From the NCBI RefSeq assembly GCF_013155295.1, contig NZ_JABJXT010000016.1, positions 17,732-81,731 of the forward strand: a stretch of 64,000 nucleotides of DNA, read 5' to 3'. The notes under the pieces are model-generated. The model was not told where the DNA came from. It saw only the letters and a program-made list of their open reading frames with translations, and made no database searches. Below are positions 53,394-62,732 of the stretch, in pieces. This DNA is from Pseudogemmobacter hezensis. GTDB lineage: Bacteria > Pseudomonadota > Alphaproteobacteria > Rhodobacterales > Rhodobacteraceae. The position numbers were made by a program, and so were the translations under genes. How positions within the stretch are numbered: position 1 is the first letter of the stretch; each line of letters opens with the position of its first letter.

Positions 53394-54818
53394 GTGAAAA
53401 GCACCGGCCTCAAACGCAGCCTTCTCACCACACTTTGCATCGCCGCTCTTTCCATTCCCTCGCTGAGCCTGGCAGAAGCCGCCTTCCCGGCGCCCGTCGA
53501 ATTCAAAGGCCGCATCAGGGCCGAAAGCGCCGTTCCGGGCGTTCCGGTTCATGCAGGGGGCGAGGTGCGCATCTCGGCCACGGGTCTGGCGCCGGGGCAA
53601 AAGCTGGTTTTGCAGCGCGGCCCCGATGTTTTGTCAGACGCCGCACTGCAGGCCGATGAGAAGGGCAGCGCCAGCCTGACCTTTACGCTGCCCGCTGACG
53701 CGGCACCCGGGCTGCACCCGCTGGTGGTGCTGCTGGAAGAGCCCTCGATGACCACTACCATCGACCTGAAAATCTCAAAGCCGCTGGACTATCTGAACGA
53801 AAAAGACTGGTCGGTCGCCGCCGTGCATCCGGCAAAGGGCCTTTATCAATCGGCCTATAGCGCCCGCAGCAATGCGCTTTTCGTGACCGCTGCCGATTTC
53901 AGCGGCGGCACCTCTGAACTGCTGCGCCTTGATCCTGAGACGCTGGAGGTTCAGGCCCGCATAACCCCCGCCGATTTCCCCGAAGACCAGAAGCCCCCGG
54001 CGAAAGAGGGCGCGCCAAAGGGCCCCTATAAGCTGGCCCCTGCGGGCGTGTTCGGGCTGGGCCTTGATGAGGCCGAGGGCCGGATCTGGGTCACCAATAC
54101 GCCTGACAATACGATTGCGGTCTATGCCCAGGATGATCTGTCGCTGATCCATCAATTCGCCCCCGGCGCGGTCTATCACTCGCGCGATGTGCTGATTGAT
54201 CCGCTGCGCAAGCGGGCCTTCGTCTCTTCCTCGGCGACCAGCAATGTCTATGTCTTTGACAGCGAAAGCTATGAGCCTCTGGGCGTGATCGACATCCGCT
54301 CGGCCCAGCGGGGCGGCGAGTTCTATGTCATGAGCCTGGCCATCGATCCCGCCAGGGCCGAGGTCTATGTGGTCAGCCGCATCAGCAATGAGCTGGCGAT
54401 CATCGACGCCGCCAGCCTGGAGGTGAAGAAGATCCTCGCGCTTCCCGGGGCGAAAAACGCAACCGGGCTGGATGTCGATCCGGCAACCGGCCGCCTGTTT
54501 GTCGCCGCCCAGGACAGCAACACCCTGCTGATCCTGGACCGCGACAGCGGAGAGATCCTGCATGATGTCACCGTCGGCGCAGGCGCGCTGAACGTGGTCT
54601 ATGATGCAACCAGCGGTCTGGCCTGGGTGTCATCGCGTGAGGCGGGCAGCCTGACGGCGGTGAACAATGATGGTGAGATCGTCGCGCATCTTGAGGGCGG
54701 CAGCTATGCCAATCACGTCGCCATTGATGGCAAGGGCGCGGTCTTTGCGGTCAATAAATCGCTGGGGGCCGAGGATGAAAAGGCAGACTTCCTGCGCCGG
54801 ATCACCCGCGCCGACTGA
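53394..54818 (+). CDS. Secreted YncE-like YVTN beta-propeller protein
   Basis: 474 residues, GTG start with an AAAGGA site and a Sec signal peptide (about 1-27, ending SLAEA). An Ig-like N-terminal part (about 28-125) is followed by a seven-bladed propeller of repeats such as RIWVTNTPDNTIAVYA, AFVSSSATSNVYVFD, VYVVSRISNELAIID and LFVAAQDSNTLLILD. Relatives include E. coli YncE, a periplasmic protein encoded beside the TonB-dependent receptor YncD. Here it is convergent with a TonB receptor across a shared terminator. It may scaffold a surface or periplasmic uptake step; its ligand is not known. Confidence 0.8.
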   Translation: MKSTGLKRSLLTTLCIAALSIPSLSLAEAAFPAPVEFKGRIRAESAVPGVPVHAGGEVRISATGLAPGQKLVLQRGPDVLSDAALQADEKGSASLTFTLPADAAPGLHPLVVLLEEPSMTTTIDLKISKPLDYLNEKDWSVAAVHPAKGLYQSAYSARSNALFVTAADFSGGTSELLRLDPETLEVQARITPADFPEDQKPPAKEGAPKGPYKLAPAGVFGLGLDEAEGRIWVTNTPDNTIAVYAQDDLSLIHQFAPGAVYHSRDVLIDPLRKRAFVSSSATSNVYVFDSESYEPLGVIDIRSAQRGGEFYVMSLAIDPARAEVYVVSRISNELAIIDAASLEVKKILALPGAKNATGLDVDPATGRLFVAAQDSNTLLILDRDSGEILHDVTVGAGALNVVYDATSGLAWVSSREAGSLTAVNNDGEIVAHLEGGSYANHVAIDGKGAVFAVNKSLGAEDEKADFLRRITRAD

Positions 54819-54835
54819 CCCCTGCCCTGCCAGAT

Positions 54836-54873
54836 AAAAAGCCCCGGATGCGCTTGCATCCGGGGCTTTTTTA
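54836..54873. terminator. Bidirectional rho-independent terminator
   Basis: Arms AAAAAGCCCCGGATGC (54836-54851) and GCATCCGGGGCTTTTT (54856-54871) with a 4-base GCTT loop, flanked by A-run and T-run. It serves both the YncE-like gene and the convergent TonB receptor gene. Confidence 0.92.
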
Positions 54874-54889
54874 TTGACCTGAGCCAGGC

Positions 54890-56887
54890 TCAGAAGGTTT
54901 TCGAGAGGTTCAGACGGAAGTTCCGCCCGGTCTCGGTAACCCAGGGCTTGCCCGTCGCAGCACTGATCGGGGTCATGGCGTAGTGATAGCTGCGGTCAAA
55001 GACGTTCTCGACGCCGAAGTCGATCGCCAGGCCCTCAAAGCTGCCCTGCGGCACGATGTAGCTGACTTTCAGGTCATGCGCGGCAAAGCCTGCATGGCGT
55101 GTGGTGCCGACGGTGATGCTTTTCTGCGCCTCCATCCGCCAGGACAGATCGATGCCATTGGCGAATTTATGGCCAACCGTCAGTGTCAGCGTGTCGCTGG
55201 GGCTATAGGTGTCCAGATCCCAGACGCCACCCGCCAACAGACGCTCGTTGTCGGTCAGGTTCACGGTGCCGTTCAGATAGGTGCCGCCCGCCATGGTGTA
55301 ATGGGCCGCGATCTCAACGCCCTGACGCTTCAGCTGGCGGCCAGGAACCGACAGCGCGAACATCGTGTTCCAGATATCGCTGTGATACAGCGTGACCGAG
55401 CCGCGCAGCGTGTCGCCCGCCGCCAGCAGATCGCCGCCCTCATAGCGCAGGCCGCCTTCCCAGTTGCGCGACTGCTGCAGCTTGTCGTCATAGGTGGTCA
55501 GCACGTCATAGGTCGGCAGCGCCTCGGTATAGGTGAACGAGCCGAAGACCTTCACGCCATTGCCGAAGCCTTTTTCCAGCCCGAAGCCCAGGGTGCGGGC
55601 CAGGTTGTCATAGCTCTGCGGTGCGGTCGTGGCGCTGATTTTCTGGTCTTCCAGACGCAGGCCGATGGTCGCCAGCAGCTCATTGCCGAAATCCATCGTG
55701 TCGATGGCGAAAAGGCTGAGCCGGCGATCCTTGCCGCTTGCCGGCGAGGTATCCAGACGGGTGCGATCCTCGCTGGACCAGGCCAGCCCCGCACGCAGGC
55801 GGTGATTGATGACGCCGGTGTCAAAACGCGCGGTATTGGTCAGGGTCACGCGGTCGGTTTTGGTATTGAACAGACCCGATTGCGAGATCGCAAAGGCCGA
55901 GCCAAACCCATCGATATTGTGATCCTGATCCGAGCGCGAGACGCTCAGCTCCAGGTCAACCAGGTCATTTCCGGCCGGATTGTGGTTCCAGGTCAGCGCC
56001 GCCACATTGCCCTTGCGGTCGATATTGGCAAGGCCAAGGCCCGCGTAATCGTTCAGCATGCTCGACAGGTTGACGTTGCTTTCCGAGCTTTCATAGCGGG
56101 TATAGCTGAAGGTCAGGCTATTGGCATCATCCAGCCGGAAGCGCGATTTGAACAGCATCGACGGCACGTTGAAGCCGCGCGCGGTCTCATTGCCATCGGG
56201 GTCTTCCTGGGCATCCTGGCCGCGACGGGTGTAGTTGAACAGGAAATCAACCGTGCTGTTCGCCTGCCAGGCCAAGGTCGAAGAGGTCACCCAGCCATCG
56301 CCGTTGCTATTGGCGCCCAGCATCTGGCGGAACCGGAACCCGTCCTCGCCCCCGGTCAGATCCGAGCCGTTGATCGTGCGCGCCGTCACCGCGCCGCCGG
56401 TGATCCCCGAGCCATATTCCAGCGAGGCCAGCGGCCCGGTGGTCACATCAACCGAACGCAGCAAAGCCGGGTCAGAGATTGCGCCAGACGCGCCCTGATA
56501 ATGGCGGCCCGGATTGTCGGCCACACCGTCAACCACGATCTTGGTCGCCGGATCGCCCTGATAATGGTGGTTGCCGCCAAAGCCGCGGATCGAGATCCCG
56601 GCAGTCAGCAGATTGCCACGGCGGGTGGTGGTGACCGAGGGCGCATCGCGCAGAACATCGGTCAGGGTGCTGGCCTGCGAGCGCGCAATACCCGCAGCAT
56701 CAAGGCTGAAGTTCGGCCCTGTTCCAACCACTTGCGCGGGGGCATCGGCATCCAGCACGATAACACCAAGCGGGGTGCCGTCTGCGGCCCGGGCGTCGTT
56801 GTCACTCAGGGTGTTCTGCGCCAAAAGCGCCAGAGGTGAGGTGCTGAACGCAAGCGTCGCAGCGACCAGAAGTTTTGTTTTCGCCAT
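54890..56887 (-). CDS. TonB-dependent outer-membrane receptor
   Basis: 665 residues with a Sec signal peptide (about 1-23). The plug domain includes STLTDVLRDAPSVTTTRRG, ISIRGFGGN and VVDGVADNPGRH (about 75-140). The beta-barrel has alternating strands ending in a C-terminal Phe (NLSKTF). Layout and the late FGVENVFDRSYHYAM motif resemble heme/hemoglobin or YncD-type receptors; no substrate-defining motif is certain. It imports a large or scarce ligand using TonB energy. The promoter region shares a 12-mer with the flavin monooxygenase cluster. Confidence 0.86.
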   Translation of the reverse strand: MAKTKLLVAATLAFSTSPLALLAQNTLSDNDARAADGTPLGVIVLDADAPAQVVGTGPNFSLDAAGIARSQASTLTDVLRDAPSVTTTRRGNLLTAGISIRGFGGNHHYQGDPATKIVVDGVADNPGRHYQGASGAISDPALLRSVDVTTGPLASLEYGSGITGGAVTARTINGSDLTGGEDGFRFRQMLGANSNGDGWVTSSTLAWQANSTVDFLFNYTRRGQDAQEDPDGNETARGFNVPSMLFKSRFRLDDANSLTFSYTRYESSESNVNLSSMLNDYAGLGLANIDRKGNVAALTWNHNPAGNDLVDLELSVSRSDQDHNIDGFGSAFAISQSGLFNTKTDRVTLTNTARFDTGVINHRLRAGLAWSSEDRTRLDTSPASGKDRRLSLFAIDTMDFGNELLATIGLRLEDQKISATTAPQSYDNLARTLGFGLEKGFGNGVKVFGSFTYTEALPTYDVLTTYDDKLQQSRNWEGGLRYEGGDLLAAGDTLRGSVTLYHSDIWNTMFALSVPGRQLKRQGVEIAAHYTMAGGTYLNGTVNLTDNERLLAGGVWDLDTYSPSDTLTLTVGHKFANGIDLSWRMEAQKSITVGTTRHAGFAAHDLKVSYIVPQGSFEGLAIDFGVENVFDRSYHYAMTPISAATGKPWVTETGRNFRLNLSKTF

Positions 56888-57263
56888 GCCATCCTACCGG
56901 AAACTGTCAGATTGGAAGCGTGGCTGGCAACGGCGGGCGTGCTTTGGGGCTTAGTCAGAAAGACTACAGTTATTGTCAACATCTTGCAGACAGGATTTCC
57001 GGCCAGGGTCAGGAACCGTGGCGCAACCGCCATACCCTGCCCCCGCCCTGCGAAAGCATGCCCCCAAAAACCCCCGCCGAAAGCACCGCGCAACCCTGGC
57101 CCGCACCGGGCCCGCCAGCCGCAATCCAGAGGGCGGGCCGTGCCGCTGGAGAATATAGTTGTAAAAATGAATTAACAGATGTATCCGATTCACGTCGGGC
57201 CCGCTTTCACGCCATCCGACCGGAACGCCGCGCCGGAAATGCGGGGAAATTTGGGAGGATTTC
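56888..57263. promoter_or_regulatory. Divergent region, TonB receptor / CUT2 polyol importer
   Basis: About 375 bp. Near the receptor, the minus strand shows TTGACA (56973-56978) overlapping the 12-mer AATAACTGTAGT (56963-56974), which also occurs at 25506-25517. Near the importer, TTGTAA with a 17-base spacer to TATCCG (about 57158-57186) is a possible promoter. The middle is GC-rich with C-runs and no gene. Confidence 0.5.
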
Positions 57264-58208
57264 ATGAAGAGACTTGCAATGCTGCTCGCAGGGGCGGCAC
57301 TCGCGCTGCCATTGGCCGCAGGCGCGCAGGACGCGCCCGGCACCGCAAAGAAAGACAGCTACCGCTTTCTGATCGTGCCGAAAGTCGTGCATCCCTGGTT
57401 CGACAAGGTGAATGACGGCGCGCAGATGGCTGCCGTCGCCCTTGAGGCCCAGACCGGCGCAAAGATCGAGATCGTCTATTCCGCCCCGCAAACCGCCGAT
57501 GTGGTCCAGCAGGTGCAGATCGTCGAAAGCGCCATTTCGACCCGTCCCGACGGTATCGCCATCGACCTGCTTGATCCCGAGGGCAACCGCGCCTCGCTGG
57601 AGGCCGCGCAGTCGCAGGATATCCCGCTGGTTCTGTTCGATTCCGTGCCACCCGAAGGCATGGCGATCCCCTTCATCGGCTCGGATTTCTGCGAACAGGC
57701 CAAAATCGCCTCGCGTCGTCTGGTTGAGGTTTTGGGCGGCGAAGGCGAAGTTGCGATCATGATGGGGGTGCCGACCGCGCCGAACCACTCGATCCGCGCC
57801 GAATGCCACCGTGAGGTTTTCGCCGAACATCCCGGCATCAAGGTTGTGGCTGAGGGGATCGACAACGACTCGATCGAGATCGCCCAGCAGCAGGCCGCCG
57901 CAATCATGCAGGCCAATCCGAACCTGAAAGGCTGGGTCGCATCCGATGCGGCAGGCCCCATCGGTATCGGCCAGGCCATCATCGAGGCCGGCAAACAGGA
58001 TCAGGTGACGCTGGTTGGCCTGGATAACCTGCCGGAAATGCTGGAAATGATCCGCTCGGGCGTCGCTGACAGCTCTTCCGCCTCGCAGCCGGAACTGCAG
58101 GGCTACTGGTCGGTCATGCTCTTGTGGCAACAGGCCACCGGCGCCCCGGTGCCGCAATTCCTGGACACCGGCAATGCCTTCCTGACCAAAGAAAACGTCG
58201 GCGAATAA
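57264..58208 (+). CDS. CUT2 periplasmic binding protein (sugar/polyol)
   Basis: 314 residues with a Sec signal peptide (about 1-21, ending AGAQD) and a strong GGGAGGA ribosome site. Type I sugar-binding fold: FLIVPKVVHPWFDKVNDGAQ, STRPDGIAIDLLDPEG, PLVLFDSVPP and LKGWVASDAAGPIGIGQAI. First in an operon with one ATPase, one permease and a dihydroxyacetone-type kinase. Context suggests a short-chain polyol or ketose cargo. Confidence 0.86.
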   Translation: MKRLAMLLAGAALALPLAAGAQDAPGTAKKDSYRFLIVPKVVHPWFDKVNDGAQMAAVALEAQTGAKIEIVYSAPQTADVVQQVQIVESAISTRPDGIAIDLLDPEGNRASLEAAQSQDIPLVLFDSVPPEGMAIPFIGSDFCEQAKIASRRLVEVLGGEGEVAIMMGVPTAPNHSIRAECHREVFAEHPGIKVVAEGIDNDSIEIAQQQAAAIMQANPNLKGWVASDAAGPIGIGQAIIEAGKQDQVTLVGLDNLPEMLEMIRSGVADSSSASQPELQGYWSVMLLWQQATGAPVPQFLDTGNAFLTKENVGE

Positions 58209-58319
58209 GCCGGCGACAGCGGGTCGGGGTTCCAGCGGGATCCCGGCCCGCAATCGCGCATCGGTCCCGCCCGCCAGATGGCGCAGCCGGGACGGATGCC
58301 CTTCCTTCGGAGTTACAAA

Positions 58320-59864
58320 ATGGCCTATCTGGAGGCACGCGGTCTGGGCCGCGATTTTCCGGGCGTGACGGCGCTGAACGGCGTTGATCTGTCCGTTGAA
58401 CTGGGGCGCACCCATATCCTGGCGGGCGAGAATGGCGCGGGTAAATCCACCCTGGTCAGGATCCTGACCGGAACCGACCGCGCCTCGCGGGGGGATCTGC
58501 TGATCGACGGCAAAGACCCGCTGACAGACCCCGCGCTCTTTCGCACCATCGCCTATGTGCCGCAGGAGCTGTCGCTTTTTCCCGATGTGACGGTGGCCGA
58601 AAACCTCTTCATGCCCTTCGCCCGCAGCGGCCACGCGGGCCTTGTGAACCGCAAGAAGATGGAGGCCGAGGCCCAGATCTATCTGGACCGTTTCGGCATC
58701 CGCGCCCGCCCCTCAGACCTCGTGCGCCACATCCCGGTGCCCGACCAGCAGCTTTTGCAGATCGCCCGCGCCTCGACCAACAAAGAGATGAAGGTGCTGA
58801 TCCTGGACGAGCCGACCTCGGCCCTGACCGCCTCCGAGGTGGACCGCGTGTTCCGGGTGATCCGCGACTTTCTGGCCAGCGGCCATGCCATCGTCTTCAT
58901 CTCGCATAAGATGGAAGAGGTCTTCGGCATCGGCGACGATTACACCGTGTTGCGCAATGGCGAAAAGGTCGATGCGGGCCGGATCGCGGATATTGACGAG
59001 CCCGCGCTGATCCGCGCCATGTCAGGCCGCGATGTGCGCATTGATGAGCATTTCCGCCCCGCCTCGGCGGTGAGCGACGTGATCATGCAGGTCGATGGGC
59101 TGACAGGCCAGGGCTTTGCCGATGCCAGCTTCACCCTGCGCCGGGGCGAGATCCTCGGCTTTGCGGGCCTGGTGGGCGCGGGGCGCTCTGAACTGATGCA
59201 GACCATCTTCGGTTTCCGCCGCGCGAAATCGGGCCAGGTTACGGTTGAGGGCAAGGCCTGGAAACTGAACGACCCTGCGGCCTCGGTCCAGGCGGGGATG
59301 CTTTACCTTTCGGAAGAGCGCAAGCATCACGGCATCTTCCCGCTTTTGTCGCTGCGCGAGAATATCGGCCTTTCGGTCCTGTCGCTGACCTCTGGCAAGG
59401 CGGGCATCAACGCCGGGCGCGAGCGCGGCATCGTCGCCAAAGTGATCGAGGATTACGGCATCCGCGCCGCAGGCCAGGGCCAGAAAATCGCCACCCTTTC
59501 AGGCGGCAACCAGCAAAAGGCGATCATCGGCCGCGCCATGGCCACCACGCCGCGCATCCTGGTCTTTGACGAGCCGACCAAGGGCATCGACATCCGCACC
59601 AAGGCCGAGATCTACCGCATCATGAAAACCCTGGCCGAGGAAGGCGTGGGCATCATCCTGATCTCATCCGAGATGACCGAGCTGCGCCGCTGCGCCAGCC
59701 GCATCATCACCATGCACAGCGGCACCATCACCGGCGATTATGACGCCGCAACCACCAATAGCGAAACCCTGGTCGGGGCGATTTTCGGCTCTGACATGCC
59801 TGCGGCGGCGGTAAATGCCGCTGCCGGGACCAGCTCTGACGCGGAGACCCCTCATGTCCACTGA
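58320..59864 (+). CDS. CUT2 ABC importer ATPase
   Basis: 514 residues with two nucleotide-binding domains. Domain 1: Walker A GENGAGKST (36-44) and Walker B LILDEPTSAL. Domain 2: degenerate Walker A (GLVGAGRSEL) and a good signature LSGGNQQKAIIGRAM. The ATG at 58320 has a CGGAG site eight bases upstream and begins a normal N-terminus; an in-frame ATG at 58278 adds 14 residues. Overlaps the permease start by 11 bases. Confidence 0.88.
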   Translation: MAYLEARGLGRDFPGVTALNGVDLSVELGRTHILAGENGAGKSTLVRILTGTDRASRGDLLIDGKDPLTDPALFRTIAYVPQELSLFPDVTVAENLFMPFARSGHAGLVNRKKMEAEAQIYLDRFGIRARPSDLVRHIPVPDQQLLQIARASTNKEMKVLILDEPTSALTASEVDRVFRVIRDFLASGHAIVFISHKMEEVFGIGDDYTVLRNGEKVDAGRIADIDEPALIRAMSGRDVRIDEHFRPASAVSDVIMQVDGLTGQGFADASFTLRRGEILGFAGLVGAGRSELMQTIFGFRRAKSGQVTVEGKAWKLNDPAASVQAGMLYLSEERKHHGIFPLLSLRENIGLSVLSLTSGKAGINAGRERGIVAKVIEDYGIRAAGQGQKIATLSGGNQQKAIIGRAMATTPRILVFDEPTKGIDIRTKAEIYRIMKTLAEEGVGIILISSEMTELRRCASRIITMHSGTITGDYDAATTNSETLVGAIFGSDMPAAAVNAAAGTSSDAETPHVH

Positions 59865-60846
59865 AGCCAGCGCCCAAACGGCGCGCCCCTCTTTCCTTTC
59901 CGCAATCCTGCGCAATCCGCTGGCGGGCGTGTTCATCGCGCTGCTGGCGATTTTCGTAATTTCCTGCCTGATCTCGCCCTATTTCCTGACCTCTTACAAT
60001 ATGTCGGTCATCGCGCGGGGGCTGGCCTTTGTCGGCATCATGACCATCGCGCAATCGGCGCTGATGATCCTGGGCGAGCTGGACCTTTCGCTTGGCACCA
60101 TTGGCGGGCTTAGCGGGGTGATCTCTGGCATGCTGATGGTGCAGGCGGGGGTCGATCCCTGGATTTCCATCGTGCTGGCGCTGGTTCTGGGGCTTTTGCT
60201 GGGGCTCTTGAACGGCTTTCTGGTCACCGCCCTGGGGCTGCATTCGCTGGTTCTGACCATCGGCATGGCCGGGGTCTATGGCGGTGCGATCCTGGTTCTG
60301 ACCAAGGGCGTGGCGATCACCGGCATTCCGGCCAGCATCCACTTCCTTGGTCGCGGCGATGCCTTTGGCGTGCCCGTGCCCTTTATCGTGATGGTCGTGG
60401 TGCTGCTGATCGCGCTGTTTCTGACCCTGAAAACGCCGATGGGCCGCTATATGTATGCCATCGGCAACAATGCCGCGGCGGCCCGCATGCTGGGGATCCG
60501 CGTGAACCGCATCCGCCTGATGATCTTCGCGCTGGCGGGGATGCTTTCGGCGCTGGCTGGCGTTTTGATGGTTGCCCGCCTTGGCACCGCGCAGCCCTCG
60601 ATCGGGCAGGCCTGGGTGCTGGCCCCGATTGCCGCCGCTGTCATCGGGGGCGTCGCCACCACCGGGGGCGTCGGCTCGCCGCTGGGCGGCATCTTCGGGG
60701 CCGCGATCATCGCCATCATCGAGAATATCATCGTGCTTTTCGGCGTCTCGCCCTATTGGCAGGGCGTGGTTTCGGGGGTGATCGTGGTTCTGGCGATCTC
60801 TTTCGATGCCCTCTCCCGCCGTTACATCCGCCGCGACAGCCACTGA
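59854..60846 (+). CDS. CUT2 ABC importer permease (RbsC-like)
   Basis: 330 residues, eight to ten membrane segments. Family motifs are GELDLSLGTIGGLSGVI and the cytoplasmic AIGNNAAAARMLGIRVNR loop. The ATG at 59854 lies inside the end of the ATPase gene. One permease only, so a homodimeric pore as in ribose transporters. The kinase starts 31 bp after it. Confidence 0.87.
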   Translation: MSTEASAQTARPSFLSAILRNPLAGVFIALLAIFVISCLISPYFLTSYNMSVIARGLAFVGIMTIAQSALMILGELDLSLGTIGGLSGVISGMLMVQAGVDPWISIVLALVLGLLLGLLNGFLVTALGLHSLVLTIGMAGVYGGAILVLTKGVAITGIPASIHFLGRGDAFGVPVPFIVMVVVLLIALFLTLKTPMGRYMYAIGNNAAAARMLGIRVNRIRLMIFALAGMLSALAGVLMVARLGTAQPSIGQAWVLAPIAAAVIGGVATTGGVGSPLGGIFGAAIIAIIENIIVLFGVSPYWQGVVSGVIVVLAISFDALSRRYIRRDSH

Positions 60847-60877
60847 TCTGCGCCCTCTGATCTGAAAGACCAATGCC

Positions 60878-62635
60878 ATGACCAAAAGCAAAAAACTGAT
60901 CAACGCGCCCGAAAACATCATCCCCGAGATGATCCAGGGCATGGTTGGCGCCCATCCCGATATCCTTTGCGTCGAGGGCCGCACCGGCCGCGCCGTCGTC
61001 GCAGTCGAGGGCCCGCGTGACGGCAAAGTCGGCATCGTGATCGGCGGCGGTTCCGGGCATGAGCCTGCCTTCGCGGGCTATGTCGGGCGCGGCCTTGCCG
61101 ATGCGGCGGCGGTGGGCAATGTCTTCGCCTCGCCCTCGCCCGACCATATCACCGATGCGGCGCGTCAGGCCGATGGCGGCGCGGGCGTCGTGCTGCTTTA
61201 CGGCAATTACACGGGCGACGTGCTGAATTTCACCATGGCGCTTGAGGAACTTGAGGCCGCAGGCATCCCCACCCGTCAGGTCGCGGTGGCCGATGATGTC
61301 GCCTCGGCCCCCGAGGCCCGCAAGGGTGAGCGTCGCGGCATCGCAGGCGACTTCTTCGTTTTCAAAATCGCAGGCGCCGCCGCCGATCAGGGCGAGCCGC
61401 TGGCCCGCGTCGAGGCGCTGGCGCAAAAGGCCAATGCCCATACGCTTTCGATGGGCGTGGCGCTTTCACCCTGCTCGCTGCCCCAGACCGGCAAGCCGAA
61501 TTTCGAGATCGGCGATGACGAGATGGAAATCGGCATGGGTCTGCATGGCGAGCCCGGCATGCGCCGTGCCAAACTGGGCACCGCCGATGCAGTCACCGAT
61601 GAGCTGGTCGCAACCATCCTTGCGGAAATGCAGCCCAAAGCGGGCGACCGGGTCGCCGTGCTGGTCAATGGCCTTGGCGCAACGACCTATGTCGAGCTTT
61701 ACCTGATCTTCAACCGGGTGAAGCAGATCCTAGATGAAAAGGGCATCGTGATCCATCGCAGCTGGGTTGGCGAATATGCCACCTCGCTGGAGATGGCGGG
61801 CGCCTCGGTCACGCTGCTGAAGCTGGATGATGAGCTGACGGGCCTGCTTGATCACCCCTGCCGCAGCGTCGCGCTGACGGTCGGGGCTGCCGTGACCGGC
61901 TCGACCCGGGCGGCCCGCTCTGCCCGGCGTAACACCGCGCAGGAAGAGATCGGCGAGAGTGCCGCCACCCCTTCCGCCGCGCTGATCACCGAAGGCAAGC
62001 TGACGCCGCAGATCTTCCGCGACATGATGGCCGAGGCCGGAACCCAGATCATCGCCGCCCGCGACTGGCTGTCGGAACTCGACGGGGTCATCGGCGACGG
62101 CGATCACGGCATCACCATGGAGATCGGCTGGAAAGCCGTGCAGGCGGCCCTTGCCAATGCCCCCGCCGATGAGACGATTGAGGGCAGCTGCAAACGCATG
62201 GCCAAGGCCTTCCTTGACGCGGTCGGGGCCTCTTCCGGGCCGCTTTACGCCACCGCCTTCCTGCGTGCAGGCGCGGCAGTGGGCCAGCGGCAGAACCTTG
62301 ACGGTGCAGCGCTTGCCACCTGGCTTGCCGCCGCGCTGCAGGGCATCCGTGATCGTGGCCGGGCAGAGCCGGGCGACAAGACGATGATCGACGCCTGGGT
62401 TCCCGCCGTTGCCGCAGCCCAGGGCCTGCCCGCAGACGCGTCAGAGCTTGCGGTGATGCAGGCCGCCCGTGACGGGGCCGAAGCTGGCATGAACGCCACC
62501 GCCGCGCTGGAATCGCGTCGGGGCCGTTCGGCGAAACTCGGGGCGCGGTCGGTTGGCCATATCGACCCGGGCGCGGCCTCGACCTTCGTGATCCTGCGGG
62601 CAATGACGGCGGCGCTGGAACGCGCCGGGGTCTGA
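60878..62635 (+). CDS. Fused dihydroxyacetone/tetrulose kinase (DhaK-DhaL)
   Basis: 585 residues: an N-terminal DhaK domain (about 1-335) and a C-terminal DhaL domain (about 370-580). DhaK shows GGGSGHEPAFAGYVGRG (56-72) and the substrate-binding His in GLHGEPG (H223). DhaL has GDGDHG (about 405-410), the Mg-ATP site, and GASSGPLYATAF. ATP-dependent kinases of this fused type phosphorylate dihydroxyacetone, or in tetritol pathways L- or D-erythrulose. Linkage to a CUT2 importer and a SorC/EryD-type regulator suggests a triose or tetrose/tetritol route. Isomerases or dehydrogenases needed to finish a tetritol pathway are not in the window. Confidence 0.87.
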   Translation: MTKSKKLINAPENIIPEMIQGMVGAHPDILCVEGRTGRAVVAVEGPRDGKVGIVIGGGSGHEPAFAGYVGRGLADAAAVGNVFASPSPDHITDAARQADGGAGVVLLYGNYTGDVLNFTMALEELEAAGIPTRQVAVADDVASAPEARKGERRGIAGDFFVFKIAGAAADQGEPLARVEALAQKANAHTLSMGVALSPCSLPQTGKPNFEIGDDEMEIGMGLHGEPGMRRAKLGTADAVTDELVATILAEMQPKAGDRVAVLVNGLGATTYVELYLIFNRVKQILDEKGIVIHRSWVGEYATSLEMAGASVTLLKLDDELTGLLDHPCRSVALTVGAAVTGSTRAARSARRNTAQEEIGESAATPSAALITEGKLTPQIFRDMMAEAGTQIIAARDWLSELDGVIGDGDHGITMEIGWKAVQAALANAPADETIEGSCKRMAKAFLDAVGASSGPLYATAFLRAGAAVGQRQNLDGAALATWLAAALQGIRDRGRAEPGDKTMIDAWVPAVAAAQGLPADASELAVMQAARDGAEAGMNATAALESRRGRSAKLGARSVGHIDPGAASTFVILRAMTAALERAGV

Positions 62636-62675
62636 GTTCTGGCCCAGGGCTTTGGCCTGAGATTTTGCTCTGAGA

Positions 62676-62699
62676 CTTTGGCCGGAACCCCGGCCAAAG
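62676..62699. terminator. Hairpin between convergent kinase and SorC genes
   Basis: Perfect arms CTTTGGCCGG (62676-62685) and CCGGCCAAAG (62690-62699) with a 4-base AACC loop. There is no clear T-run, so it may be a weak or factor-assisted terminator for both convergent genes. Confidence 0.55.
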
Positions 62700-62732
62700 A
62701 CCCCTGCACCACCCGATGCCCCACGATCTGCC

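Noticed and set aside
54983..56839. 618-codon plus-strand frame opposite the TonB receptor
   Set aside because: Composition shadow with no domain; the receptor has signal peptide, plug and barrel features.
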